The notes beneath the pieces are model-generated. The model saw only the letters and a program-made list of their open reading frames with translations. It searched no databases and was not told the DNA's origin. The translations under genes and the position numbers were made by a program. From Bacteroides eggerthii (GTDB lineage Bacteria > Bacteroidota > Bacteroidia > Bacteroidales > Bacteroidaceae): a DNA stretch of 64,000 nucleotides. Where the stretch lies: the NCBI RefSeq assembly GCF_025146565.1, contig NZ_CP102258.1, positions 1,334,001 to 1,398,000 on the forward strand. The letters are read 5' to 3'. Numbering within the stretch: position 1 is the first letter of the stretch; each line of letters starts with the position of its first letter. Shown here piece by piece: positions 7,814 through 16,450 of the stretch.

Positions 7814-9430
7814 CAATAGCCGGCCTACGGCTTCCGCGCATCTCTCTCCGTCAATTCCTGCCGAAACGATGCCGCCGGCATATCCGGCTCCTTCGCCGCA
7901 GGGGAACAACCCCTTCAGGCGGACGTGCTGCAAGGTGTCTTTGTCTCTGATGATGCGGACCGGGGATGATGTACGGGTTTCCACTCCGATCATGGTGGCT
8001 TCGTTGGTAAGGAAGCCGTGACTGTATTTGCCGAACTGCTGGAAACCTTTGCTCAACCGGTTGGCTATGAATGGCGGCATCCAGAAGTGCAGGGGCGACG
8101 ATACTAAGCCGGGTGCGTATGAGCTTTCGGGCAGGTCGTAGCTGAGTTTTTTCTTCGTGAAGTCTGCCATGCGCTGTGCGGGCGCCGTTTGCTTCATATT
8201 GCCTTGTTGCCAGCAAAGGTATTCCAGGGATTCTTGGAAGTACATCATGCTGAGCTGGGAGTTGAGAGTTGAAAGCCGGGGATCGGCTACGCCGTCTTGT
8301 TGTGCGGTTGGTTCTTCACTCATTATTCTTAATTCGTCATTGGCCAAGTCCTCCGGGCGCAGTTCCACTACCATTCCCGAATTGCTCCAGCGGGAGCCGC
8401 GGTTGCTGGGGCTCATGCCGTTGACAACGATTTGGCGGGGGCCGCTGGCTGCCGGAACCACAAAACCGCCGGGGCACATGCAAAAGCTGTACACGCCTCT
8501 TCCGTCCACTTGGGTGACGAAGCTGTATTCTGCGGCGGGCAGGTATTTGCCGCGGCCGTCCCGGCTGTGGTACTGTATCCGGTCTATCAGCTCGGCCGGA
8601 TGTTCCAGACGCACTCCTACGGCGATGCCTTTGGCTTCTATTTCCACTTGGTTGGCTGCCAGCCAGCGGTACACATCACGTGCGGAATGTCCGGTGGCGA
8701 GTATGACGGGGCCGAGGAGGGTCTGTCCGGTATTGGTTTCGATGCCTTTCACTTCGTCATTCTCAATAATCAGGGCGTCCATGCGCGTTTCAAAGTGCAC
8801 TTCGCCGCCACAGGCGATAATGGTGTTCCGCATATTCTCTATGACCCGCGGCAGCTTGTCTGTTCCGATGTGGGGATGGGCGTCGACAAGGATGGAAGGC
8901 GAGGCGCCATGCTGGCAGAATACGTTCAGTATTTTGTCTACATTTCCCCGTTTCTTGCTGCGGGTGTAGAGCTTGCCGTCCGAGTAAGCTCCCGCGCCCC
9001 CTTCTCCGAAACTGTAATTGGATTCTGGGTTGACGGTCTGTTCCCTTCCTATCAAGGCGAGGTCTTTTTTGCGGTCGCGTACGTTCTTGCCGCGCTCCAC
9101 GATGACGGGGCGCAAGCCGAGTTCTATCAGGCGCAGGGCGGCGAATAGTCCGCCGGGACCGGCTCCTACAACGACCACCTGCGGTTTGTCCGACACATTA
9201 TTATATATAGTCTCCCTGTACTCACCCTCTTTCGGCATTTCATTGAGATAGACGCGTACGGTCAGGTTCACGAAGATAGTTCGCTGGCGCGCATCAATGC
9301 TGCGTTTCAGGATTCGTGTAGCTGTGATGTCGCGTACGTTCAGTCCTTTCTCTTGTATGAGGTATTCTTTCAGGCGCTGTTCATTGGCCGCTGTTTCGGG
9401 CAATACGCGCAGTTGGTATTCTTGTATCAT
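7808..9430 (-). CDS. FAD-dependent oxidoreductase (COG2509-type 'NAD(FAD)-utilising dehydrogenase')
   Basis: 540 aa. An N-terminal region of about 80 residues (ELRVLPETAANEQRLKEYL...ILKRSIDARQRTIFVNLTV) precedes the dinucleotide-binding VVVGAGPGGLFAALRLIELG and IVERGKNVRDRKKD. Then comes SNYSFGEGGAGAYSDGKLYTR and, near the end, LFPCGEGAGYAGGIVSAGIDGERCAEAV. This is the conserved flavoprotein family found widely in bacteria, for which I know no firmly established reaction. A stretch near residue 370 (EEPTAQQDGVADPRLSTLNSQ) looks like a low-complexity insertion. It lies 74 bp downstream of radA on the same strand and could be cotranscribed. Confidence 0.88.
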   Translation of the reverse strand: MIQEYQLRVLPETAANEQRLKEYLIQEKGLNVRDITATRILKRSIDARQRTIFVNLTVRVYLNEMPKEGEYRETIYNNVSDKPQVVVVGAGPGGLFAALRLIELGLRPVIVERGKNVRDRKKDLALIGREQTVNPESNYSFGEGGAGAYSDGKLYTRSKKRGNVDKILNVFCQHGASPSILVDAHPHIGTDKLPRVIENMRNTIIACGGEVHFETRMDALIIENDEVKGIETNTGQTLLGPVILATGHSARDVYRWLAANQVEIEAKGIAVGVRLEHPAELIDRIQYHSRDGRGKYLPAAEYSFVTQVDGRGVYSFCMCPGGFVVPAASGPRQIVVNGMSPSNRGSRWSNSGMVVELRPEDLANDELRIMSEEPTAQQDGVADPRLSTLNSQLSMMYFQESLEYLCWQQGNMKQTAPAQRMADFTKKKLSYDLPESSYAPGLVSSPLHFWMPPFIANRLSKGFQQFGKYSHGFLTNEATMIGVETRTSSPVRIIRDKDTLQHVRLKGLFPCGEGAGYAGGIVSAGIDGERCAEAVGRLLL

Positions 9431-9504
9431 ATTCTTTTTTCTTCATTAATAAAAACTCTGTGGGGCGCTGTGCCCCTGCGGCGGATCTATTCCCTGTGGC
9501 GGGC

Positions 9505-10872
9505 TTATCCGAACAATGCCCGGAACGCCTCTTCCACCTTTCTCACCGGTATAAGTTCGATTTTCAGCTTGGAAGTGTTCAGTCCCTGCATATTGTATTT
9601 GGGAAGTATGAACCGCTTGAAGCCGAGTTTCTCCGCTTCGCCGATGCGTTGTTCGATGCGGTTGACGGGGCGGATTTCACCGGACAGCCCTATTTCTCCC
9701 GCCATGCATATCTCAGGCTCTATGGCTGTGTCCATATTGCTGGAGAGGATGGCGCTGATGACGGAGAGGTCGATGGCGGGGTCGTTGACTTTCAGTCCGC
9801 CGGCAATGTTGAGGAATACATCTTTTTGGGCGAGCTTGAAGCCGACGCGTTTCTCCAGTACGGCAAGCAGCATATTCATTCTCCGTATGTCGAAGCCGGT
9901 GGCGGAGCGTTGCGGATTTCCATAAACGGCACTGCTCACCAACGCCTGCGTCTCTATCAGGAACGGGCGGATGCCTTCTATGGCGGAAGCAATGGCTATG
10001 CCGCTCATTCCCTCATGGTCTTGGGTGAGAAGCAGTTCCGAAGGGTTGCTCACCTGCCGCAATCCGTCTTGCCTCATCTCGTAGATGCCCAGTTCGGCAG
10101 TACTTCCGAAGCGGTTCTTGATGCTGCGCAGGATGCGGTACATATAATGCTGGTCGCCTTCAAACTGGAGTACGGTGTCTACAATGTGTTCCAGCACTTT
10201 GGGACCGGCAATGCTTCCTTCCTTATTGATGTGACCGATAAGGATTACCGCCGTATGCGTCTCTTTGGCAAAGCGCAGGATAGAGGCGGAGCACTCCCTG
10301 ACTTGGGCTATGCTGCCCGGAGAGGATTCGAGCGTTTCCGTTGAAATGGTCTGTATGGAGTCTATGACAACGAGGTCGGGACGTGTATTCTTTATGTGTA
10401 CATAGATCTGTTCCAAAGAAGTCTCACAGACAATCAGGCAGTCGGCGGAGTTGCTTGTCAGGCGGTCGGCACGCAGCTTCAACTGCCGGGCGCTTTCCTC
10501 GCCTGATATGTAGAGAATGCGTTTCTCCGGTATCTGAAGCATGGTTTGCAGCACCAGTGTGGATTTTCCGATGCCCGGTTCGCCGCCTATCAATACCAGT
10601 GAACCTTGCACCAGACCGCCGCCCAGTACGCGGTTCAGCTCTGCGTCGTGCAGGTCGATACGGGGCTCATCATCAGCGGCAATCTCATTTAAAGTGACGG
10701 GCTTGGCTTTGGCTGTCTCTATGCCCGATACCGGACGCTTGTTTACGGTTTCTTTCCGCACTATCTCTTCCATATAAGTATTCCATTCTCCGCACGACGG
10801 GCATTTGCCCACCCATTTGGGCGACTCTTGTCCGCAGTTGCTGCATACATAGACTGTTTTCTCCTTTGCCAT
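9505..10872 (-). CDS. radA: DNA repair protein RadA (Sms)
   Basis: 455 aa. N-terminal C4 zinc finger (Cys10, Cys13, Cys24, Cys27), a RecA-like ATPase core with Walker A GGEPGIGKST near residue 100 and Walker B LVVIDSIQT near 170, and the RadA-specific KNRFG motif near 255. A Lon-protease-like C-terminal domain ends in the VRKVEEAFRALFG pattern. It helps branch migration in recombinational repair. All signature motifs are intact and the length is normal. A -7 box lies about 30 nt in front of the start. Confidence 0.97.
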   Translation of the reverse strand: MAKEKTVYVCSNCGQESPKWVGKCPSCGEWNTYMEEIVRKETVNKRPVSGIETAKAKPVTLNEIAADDEPRIDLHDAELNRVLGGGLVQGSLVLIGGEPGIGKSTLVLQTMLQIPEKRILYISGEESARQLKLRADRLTSNSADCLIVCETSLEQIYVHIKNTRPDLVVIDSIQTISTETLESSPGSIAQVRECSASILRFAKETHTAVILIGHINKEGSIAGPKVLEHIVDTVLQFEGDQHYMYRILRSIKNRFGSTAELGIYEMRQDGLRQVSNPSELLLTQDHEGMSGIAIASAIEGIRPFLIETQALVSSAVYGNPQRSATGFDIRRMNMLLAVLEKRVGFKLAQKDVFLNIAGGLKVNDPAIDLSVISAILSSNMDTAIEPEICMAGEIGLSGEIRPVNRIEQRIGEAEKLGFKRFILPKYNMQGLNTSKLKIELIPVRKVEEAFRALFG

Positions 10873-10900
10873 AAAAGAATTTCCATTAGAATTAACTGCC

Positions 10901-10908
10901 CAAAGGTA
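10901..10908 (-). promoter_or_regulatory. -7 box of the radA promoter
   Basis: The complement reads TACCTTTG, a match to TAnnTTTG, 28 nt ahead of the radA ATG. I see no clear TTG at the -33 position. Confidence 0.5.
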
Positions 10909-11035
10909 CGATTTTTCATCGCCGGGTTGATAGGGTGGGCGTTGTTTTTAATGCCGATCCGCATTTTTGTTGTTTTGCCTGAAAAGTCCGGTTGTCCGGA
11001 GCGTTATTTCCGGAGGAGGTAGTGGTAGGGGAACA

Positions 11036-11121
11036 CAGTCGTAATGGGAGCCTCTTTCAGTCGTAATGGGAGGCAGGTTCAGTCGTATTGGGAACTGCTT
11101 TCAGCCGTATTGGGAATAAAG
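11036..11121. repeat. four tandem imperfect 22-bp repeats
   Basis: Units start at 11036, 11058, 11080 and 11102. Each begins CAGTCGTAATGGGA or a one- to two-base variant (CAGTCGTATTGGGA, CAGCCGTATTGGGA) followed by 8 variable bases; the fourth is cut by the terminator. They lie between radA and the end of the asparaginase gene. No open frame runs through them. Confidence 0.8.
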
Positions 11122-11148
11122 TCCCACCCCTAAGAAAAAGGGTGGGAC
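11121..11148 (-). terminator. terminator hairpin downstream of the asparaginase gene
   Basis: GTCCCACCC (11121-11129) pairs perfectly with GGGTGGGAC (11140-11148) around a 10-nt loop. On the minus strand the stem is followed by CTTTATT, a modest T tract. It sits 25 bp beyond the asparaginase stop codon. Confidence 0.75.
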
Positions 11149-11173
11149 TATAACCTTGCTGTCAGATAGATAG

Positions 11174-12214
11174 TTACGTAATCGTAATTTCACCTGCAAT
11201 GGGGCGGTTCATCAATTCGCGCACTTCTGCGGGGGAGTAGTTGTGCCCCAACAGGAACATCAGTTTGGTGACGGCAGATTCGGTAGTACTGTCATATCCG
11301 CATACAACGCCGGCCTGCATCAGCCGGTAGCCCGTTTCGTAGCGTTCCATTTCTACCGTACCGGCACTGCATTGGGTGACGTTCACAATCACAATGCCTT
11401 GTTCGCAGGCATCGTGCAGGCGGCGAAGGAACCACTCTTTCCGGGGAGCATTGCCCGAACCGTATGTCTCCAGCACCACCGCTTTCAGTCCTTCTATGGA
11501 GAGGATGGCATCTACTACGCTCTCCTGAATACCGGGGAAGAGCTTCAATATGGCAATATTGGTATCGAGCAGGTAGTGCGGTTGCAACCCGCCCTGTGTG
11601 CTTTCCGTATGAATTTGCACATTGTTATATTTGATGTGTATGCCGGCGGAGGCGAGTACCGGATAATTGAACGAACGGAAAGCGTTGAAGTTTTCGGCAT
11701 TGATTTTGGTGGTGCGGTTGCCGCGCATCAGGTGATTCTCGAAAAAGATGCACACTTCCGGTACAAAGGGACGTCCGCCGGGATGCCGCGCTGTGGCGAT
11801 CTCGATACTCGTCAGCAGGTTCTCCTTGCCGTCCGTACGGAGCACGCCGATGGGAAGCTGCGACCCGGTGAGGATGACGGGCTTGTTGAGCCCTTCGAGC
11901 ATGAAGCTGAGGGCAGATGCTGTGTAGGCCATGGTGTCCGTTCCATGAAGGATGACAAAGCCGGTGTACCGCTCGTAGTTGTCGCTGATGATGCGTACGA
12001 GTTTGCGCCAGGCATCCGGATCCATGTCCGAAGAGTCCATGGGAGGGTCGAACTGATAGGTGTCTATGCGGAACGTAAAATTCTGGAGTTCGGGCACATG
12101 CTTCTGTAAGTGTTCAAAGTTGAAGTTCTCCAATGCTCCGGTTTCTGTGTTCTCTATCATTCCGATAGTTCCCCCGGTGTAAATTAACAAAACGGAAGTA
12201 TTATTTGGGATCAT
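11174..12214 (-). CDS. ansA: type I (cytoplasmic) L-asparaginase
   Basis: 346 aa from the ATG at 12214 (MIPNNTSVLLIYTGGTIGM). An upstream TTG would add ten residues but lies over the -7 box, so ATG is chosen. Both catalytic threonine motifs of the family are present: YTGGTIGM near residue 12 and LHGTDTMAYTASALSFML near 95. There is no signal peptide, so it is the cytoplasmic form that hydrolyses asparagine to aspartate and ammonia. Aspartate is the precursor of the threonine pathway encoded divergently just upstream, but a regulatory link is not shown. Confidence 0.95.
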   Translation of the reverse strand: MIPNNTSVLLIYTGGTIGMIENTETGALENFNFEHLQKHVPELQNFTFRIDTYQFDPPMDSSDMDPDAWRKLVRIISDNYERYTGFVILHGTDTMAYTASALSFMLEGLNKPVILTGSQLPIGVLRTDGKENLLTSIEIATARHPGGRPFVPEVCIFFENHLMRGNRTTKINAENFNAFRSFNYPVLASAGIHIKYNNVQIHTESTQGGLQPHYLLDTNIAILKLFPGIQESVVDAILSIEGLKAVVLETYGSGNAPRKEWFLRRLHDACEQGIVIVNVTQCSAGTVEMERYETGYRLMQAGVVCGYDSTTESAVTKLMFLLGHNYSPAEVRELMNRPIAGEITIT

Positions 12215-12241
12215 ACGCTCGATTCTTACATGATTACTATG

Positions 12242-12249
12242 CAAAGATA
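12242..12249 (-). promoter_or_regulatory. -7 box of the asparaginase promoter
   Basis: The complement reads TATCTTTG (TAnnTTTG). The nearest TTG upstream is 17 nt away, shorter than the usual 19-21. The implied leader is about 20 nt. Confidence 0.5.
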
Positions 12250-12431
12250 GTAATATATCTCTAAAACAATAGCAAAGTGTTAGAAAACTGCGTCCGGATT
12301 GCTCTCTTCCCTTGACAGAAAGTGCAAATCTGTCAGTCGTGAAATGTACATATTTCTGTCCTTAATGAAGCGAATATGTATTTTTATCGCAAAAAAGTCG
12401 TAAAATGTGATAGTTTGAATATTTTTATTGT

Positions 12432-12439
12432 TACTTTTG
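12432..12439 (+). promoter_or_regulatory. -7 box of the threonine operon promoter
   Basis: TACTTTTG matches TAnnTTTG and lies 34 nt before the small upstream ORF and about 310 nt before thrA. No TTG at the expected -33 position. Confidence 0.5.
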
Positions 12440-12473
12440 CAACACTTATCATAAACGATAGCAGTAAGAGACA

Positions 12474-12539
12474 ATGAACAAGTACTATCAACATACAGTC
12501 ACATCCATGTGCACCATGACCCTTAGGGGTTGGGGATAG
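12474..12539 (+). CDS. putative 21-residue leader peptide of the threonine operon
   Basis: An ATG 34 nt after the -7 box opens a 21-codon frame ending at TAG 12537-12539. It begins MNKYYQHTVTSMCTM and contains four Thr and three Met (including the start) in 21 residues. The thr operon makes homoserine, the precursor of both Thr and Met, so the composition fits a ribosome-mediated attenuator such as thrL of enterobacteria. Against this, the Thr codons are interrupted rather than consecutive, and I see no classical terminator with a U-run just after it. This is an inference from position and composition. Confidence 0.45.
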   Translation: MNKYYQHTVTSMCTMTLRGWG

Positions 12540-12593
12540 TATTTTGTGTTTCTACGTGTTACACTAATTTTCAGTCATTTCATTTAGCTTTCG

Positions 12594-12696
12594 TCACAGA
12601 GAACCGCAGCGTCTCACAAAATTTGCTTGTGCAGTTCCGCGTGATTCCGGTGGCGGGAAAGAAAAAAGCCCTGTGAGACCCCTGCATCCTCTGTGA
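12594..12696 (+). promoter_or_regulatory. large inverted-repeat structure in the thrA leader
   Basis: Three segments pair in register at the two ends of a 103-nt region: TCACAGAG (12594-12601) with CTCTGTGA (12689-12696), GCAG (12606-12609) with CTGC (12682-12685), and GTCTCACA (12611-12618) with TGTGAGAC (12672-12679). Inside, TTCCGC (12635-12640) pairs with GCGGGAA (12653-12659) with one bulge. It lies between the small upstream ORF and thrA. It may be a structured leader RNA controlling thrA, or a dispersed palindromic repeat that landed here; the palindrome itself is certain. Confidence 0.6.
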
Positions 12697-12749
12697 TGAA
12701 CATCTCATCCGGGAGTATTTCAAGTATTAATAATAAAAACACCAATATA

Positions 12750-15182
12750 ATGAAAGTAATAAAATTCGGCGGAACATCCGTAGGTTCTGCGAACAGCATT
12801 TTAAGCGTTAAGAGAATTGTAGAAGCTATCAATGAACCTTTAATAGTAGTGGTTTCCGCGTTGGGCGGCATTACGGACAAGCTGATCAATACCTCGAAAA
12901 TGGCGGCATCCGGTGATGCTTCGTACGAGAATGAGTTTCGTGAGATTGTCTACCGCCATGTGGAAATGATAAAGGAGGTGATTCCGGCAGGCGAGTCCCA
13001 AGTGGCGTTGCAGCGTCAGGTGGGAGAGTTGCTGAACGAACTGAAGGACATCTTCCAGGGTATTTACCTGATTAAAGACTTGTCGCAGAAGACATCCGAT
13101 ACGATTGTAAGTTACGGCGAGCGCCTTTCCTCCATCATCGCAGCGCAACTGACAGGTGCGGAATGGTTCGATTCGCGCCGGTTCATCAAGACGGAGAAGA
13201 AGCATTCCAAGCATGTGCTGGATGCGGAGCTTACCACCGCTTTGGTGCGCGAGACATTCAAGGATATGCCCAAGCGCGTACTGGTTCCGGGATTCATCTC
13301 TACGGACAAGACTACCGGTGAGGTCACCAATCTGGGGCGCGGCGGTTCCGACTATACGGCAGCCATCATTGCTGCGGCGCTGGATGCCGATGCACTGGAG
13401 ATATGGACTGATGTGGACGGCTTCATGACTGCCGATCCGCGTGTGATTTCCACTGCCTATACCATCAATGAACTGAGCTATGTAGAAGCTACCGAACTTT
13501 GTAACTTCGGGGCCAAAGTGGTGTATCCGCCTACTATTTATCCGGTCTGTCACAAGAACATACCTATTATAATAAAGAATACTTTCAATCCCGAAGGGGC
13601 GGGAACGGTTATCAAGCAAGAAGTCTCCAGTCCGCAGAGCAAGGCCATCAAGGGTATCTCGTCCATTAATGATACGAGCCTGATAACGGTGCAGGGCCTT
13701 GGCATGGTTGGCGTGATTGGTGTGAACTATCGCATCTTCAAAGCTTTGGCAAAGAACGGCATCAGTGTGTTCCTCGTTTCGCAGGCCTCTTCGGAGAACT
13801 CCACTTCCATCGGTGTGCGCAATGCGGATGCCGACCTGGCTTGTGAGGTGCTGAATGAGGAGTTTGCCAAGGAGATTGAAATGGGAGAGATTTCGCCCAT
13901 ACAGGCGGAGAAAGATTTGGCTACGGTGGCCATTGTAGGCGAGAATATGAAGCATACGCCGGGTATTGCCGGCAAGCTGTTCGGCACGCTGGGACGCAAC
14001 GGTATCAATGTGATAGCCTGTGCGCAGGGTGCTTCGGAAACGAATATCTCGTTCGTCGTGGACAGTAAGTCGCTGCGCAAGTCCTTGAATGTCATTCACG
14101 ACTCTTTCTTCCTGTCGGAATATCAGGTGCTGAACCTCTTTATCTGCGGGGTCGGTACGGTGGGCGGCAGTCTGATAGAACAGATTCACAGCCAGCGCCA
14201 GAGATTGATGCAGGAGAATGGCCTGCAACTGAATGTGGTGGGTATTGCCGATGCCTCCAAGGCGATGTTCGGCCGCGAGGGGTTCGACCTGGGACGTTTT
14301 CGTGAAGAGTTGGCGGAGAAAGGCAAGGAAAGCTCGCTGGATACGCTTCGTGATGAGATTATCGGCATGAATATCTTCAACTCCGTATTCGTGGACTGTA
14401 CGGCAAGTGCGGGTGTGGCGTCTTTGTACAAAGACCTTCTGATGCATAATGTGTCGGTGGTTGCAGCTAATAAGATTGCTGCCTCTTCGGAATACGAGAA
14501 CTATCGTGAACTGAAGCAGATAGCCCGCCAGCGTGGTGTGAAGTATCTGTTTGAAACGAATGTCGGTGCAGGCCTGCCCATCATCAATACGATTAACGAC
14601 CTTATACATAGCGGTGACAAGATACTGAAGATTGAGGCGGTGCTGAGTGGCACGCTGAATTATATCTTCAACAAAATCAGTGCGGACATTCCTTTCAGCA
14701 AGACCATTAAGATGGCGCAGGAGGAACGTTATTCCGAACCCGACCCGCGCATCGACCTTAGCGGTAAGGATGTGATTCGCAAACTGGTGATTCTGGCGCG
14801 TGAAGCGGGCTATCGCATCGAACAGAGCGATGTGGAGAAGAACCTGTTCGTTCCCGATGATTTCTTTGAAGGCTCGCTGGATGATTTCTGGAAGAAGGTT
14901 CCGGGACTTGACGCCGACTTTGAAGCACGCCGCAAGGTGTTGGAAGCCGGGAACAAGCACTGGCGTTTCGTTGCCAAATTGGAGAACGGCAAGGCATCCG
15001 TAGGCTTGCAGGAAGTAGGTGTGAACCATCCGTTCTATGGTTTGGAGGGCAGCAACAACATCATCTTGCTGACCACAGAACGTTATAAGGAATACCCCAT
15101 GATGATACAAGGTTACGGAGCCGGCGCAGGCGTGACGGCTGCGGGTGTCTTTGCGGACATCATGAGCATTGCGAACGTTTAA
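12750..15182 (+). CDS. thrA: bifunctional aspartate kinase / homoserine dehydrogenase
   Basis: 810 aa from ATG 12750 (MKVIKFGGTSVGSANSI); the frame is open 57 nt further up but without family similarity. Aspartokinase domain about 1-290 (KFGGTS, TNLGRGGSDYTAA near 210, VDGFMTADPR near 230). Two ACT-type regulatory stretches lie at about 310-460 (ITVQGLGMVGVIGV, VAIVGENMKHTPG). Homoserine dehydrogenase is at about 465-810 (ICGVGTVGGSLIEQI, VAANKIAASSEYENY, ETNVGAGLPIINTINDLI, EERYSEPDPRIDLSG). It catalyses the first and third steps from aspartate to threonine; the ACT domains usually bind threonine or lysine as feedback inhibitor. First gene of the operon thrA, PGM-like, thrC. Confidence 0.97.
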   Translation: MKVIKFGGTSVGSANSILSVKRIVEAINEPLIVVVSALGGITDKLINTSKMAASGDASYENEFREIVYRHVEMIKEVIPAGESQVALQRQVGELLNELKDIFQGIYLIKDLSQKTSDTIVSYGERLSSIIAAQLTGAEWFDSRRFIKTEKKHSKHVLDAELTTALVRETFKDMPKRVLVPGFISTDKTTGEVTNLGRGGSDYTAAIIAAALDADALEIWTDVDGFMTADPRVISTAYTINELSYVEATELCNFGAKVVYPPTIYPVCHKNIPIIIKNTFNPEGAGTVIKQEVSSPQSKAIKGISSINDTSLITVQGLGMVGVIGVNYRIFKALAKNGISVFLVSQASSENSTSIGVRNADADLACEVLNEEFAKEIEMGEISPIQAEKDLATVAIVGENMKHTPGIAGKLFGTLGRNGINVIACAQGASETNISFVVDSKSLRKSLNVIHDSFFLSEYQVLNLFICGVGTVGGSLIEQIHSQRQRLMQENGLQLNVVGIADASKAMFGREGFDLGRFREELAEKGKESSLDTLRDEIIGMNIFNSVFVDCTASAGVASLYKDLLMHNVSVVAANKIAASSEYENYRELKQIARQRGVKYLFETNVGAGLPIINTINDLIHSGDKILKIEAVLSGTLNYIFNKISADIPFSKTIKMAQEERYSEPDPRIDLSGKDVIRKLVILAREAGYRIEQSDVEKNLFVPDDFFEGSLDDFWKKVPGLDADFEARRKVLEAGNKHWRFVAKLENGKASVGLQEVGVNHPFYGLEGSNNIILLTTERYKEYPMMIQGYGAGAGVTAAGVFADIMSIANV

Positions 15183-15193
15183 TTAAATGAAGA

Positions 15194-16450
15194 ATGATGA
15201 AACACATTATTATATTAGGTGACGGCATGGCCGACTGGCCCGTAAAGTCTTTGGGTGGAAAGACTTTGTTGCAGGCAGCCAAAACACCCTATATGGATAA
15301 ACTCGCCCGAATGGGGCGCGTGGGCAGGCTCAAGACTGTTGCCGACGGTTTCCATCCGGGCAGCGAGGTGGCCAATATGTCCGTACTGGGCTACAACCTG
15401 CCGAAAGTGTACGAGGGACGCGGCCCGCTGGAGGCGGCAAGCATCGGCGTAGACCTGAAGCCCGGTGAAATGGCGATGCGCTGTAATATTATTTGCATTG
15501 AGGGCGACGATATAAAGAACCATTCAGCCGGACACATCACGACCGAGGAGGCCGATGTGTTGGTGAAATATCTGCAGGAACACTTGGGAGATGAGCGCGT
15601 GCGCTTTCATACAGGTGTGCAATACCGTCACCTGCTGGTCATAAAAGGCGGAGACAAACGCATTGACTGCACGCCCCCGCACGATGTTCCTTTGAAACCC
15701 TATCGCCCCTTGCTGGTGAAGCCGATGGCAGGCACAGAGGATATCACTGTTCCCGAAGGTGAAGCCGACTTAACTCCCCGGCAGACTGCCGATTTAATAA
15801 ACGACCTGATTATGCGTTCGCAGGCTCTGTTGAAGGAACATCCCGTCAACAAGAAGCGCGCAGCCGCGGGCAAAGACCCTGCCAACAGCATCTGGCCATG
15901 GAGTCCCGGCTATCGTCCGCAAATGGAAAAGCTCTCGGATAAGTTCCCTCAGGTGAAGAGAGGTGCTGTCATCTCCGCCGTAGATCTGATTAACGGCATC
16001 GGAACCTATGCCGGATTGCGTCGCCTGACGGTGGAAGGTGCAACCGGACTTTACGACACCAATTACGAGAATAAGGTGGCGGCGGCCCTTGATGCACTGA
16101 AGACGGACGATTTTGTTTATCTGCATATCGAAGCCAGTGACGAGGCCGGCCATGAAGGGGATGTTTCCTTGAAGATGCAGACGATTGAGAACTTGGACAG
16201 TCGTGCCGTAGGCCCTGTCTATGAAGCGGTGAAAGATTGGGAAGAGCCGGTTGCCATTGCCGTTTTGCCCGATCATCCCACTCCTTGCGAGCTTCGTACG
16301 CATACCAATGAGCCGGTGCCTTTCTTCATCTGGTATCCGGGCATTGAGCCGGATGAGGTGCAGACGTTCGACGAGGTTGCCGCTTGCAGCGGCAGCTATG
16401 GCATGATGAAAGAAGATGAGTTTATAAATGAATTTATGAAAGAATTATGA
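15194..16450 (+). CDS. cofactor-independent phosphoglycerate mutase family protein; likely homoserine kinase of this operon
   Basis: 418 aa, related to the archaeal-type cofactor-independent phosphoglycerate mutases of the alkaline phosphatase superfamily: IILGDGMADWPVKSLGGKT at the start, GFHPGSEVANMSVLGYN near 52, HIEASDEAGHEGD near 315, VLPDHPTPCELRTHTNEPVPF near 358. The metal-binding Asp, Ser, Asp/His residues appear present. It lies between thrA and thrC, 11 bp after the first and overlapping the second by 4 bp, exactly where thrB (homoserine kinase) would be expected, and no thrB is in the window. I recall that in Bacteroides a protein of this family has been assigned as a homoserine kinase; position supports that, but glycolytic mutase activity is not excluded. 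Confidence 0.85.
   Translation: MMKHIIILGDGMADWPVKSLGGKTLLQAAKTPYMDKLARMGRVGRLKTVADGFHPGSEVANMSVLGYNLPKVYEGRGPLEAASIGVDLKPGEMAMRCNIICIEGDDIKNHSAGHITTEEADVLVKYLQEHLGDERVRFHTGVQYRHLLVIKGGDKRIDCTPPHDVPLKPYRPLLVKPMAGTEDITVPEGEADLTPRQTADLINDLIMRSQALLKEHPVNKKRAAAGKDPANSIWPWSPGYRPQMEKLSDKFPQVKRGAVISAVDLINGIGTYAGLRRLTVEGATGLYDTNYENKVAAALDALKTDDFVYLHIEASDEAGHEGDVSLKMQTIENLDSRAVGPVYEAVKDWEEPVAIAVLPDHPTPCELRTHTNEPVPFFIWYPGIEPDEVQTFDEVAACSGSYGMMKEDEFINEFMKEL

Noticed and set aside
11036..11121. CRISPR array
   Set aside because: The repeat units are directly adjacent with only 8 variable bases between the conserved parts; there are no spacers of 30 nt or more and no cas genes nearby.
12840..15110. 756-codon open frame on the minus strand opposite thrA
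   Set aside because: Shadow of thrA in a GC-rich stretch; no start context, no recognisable domain.
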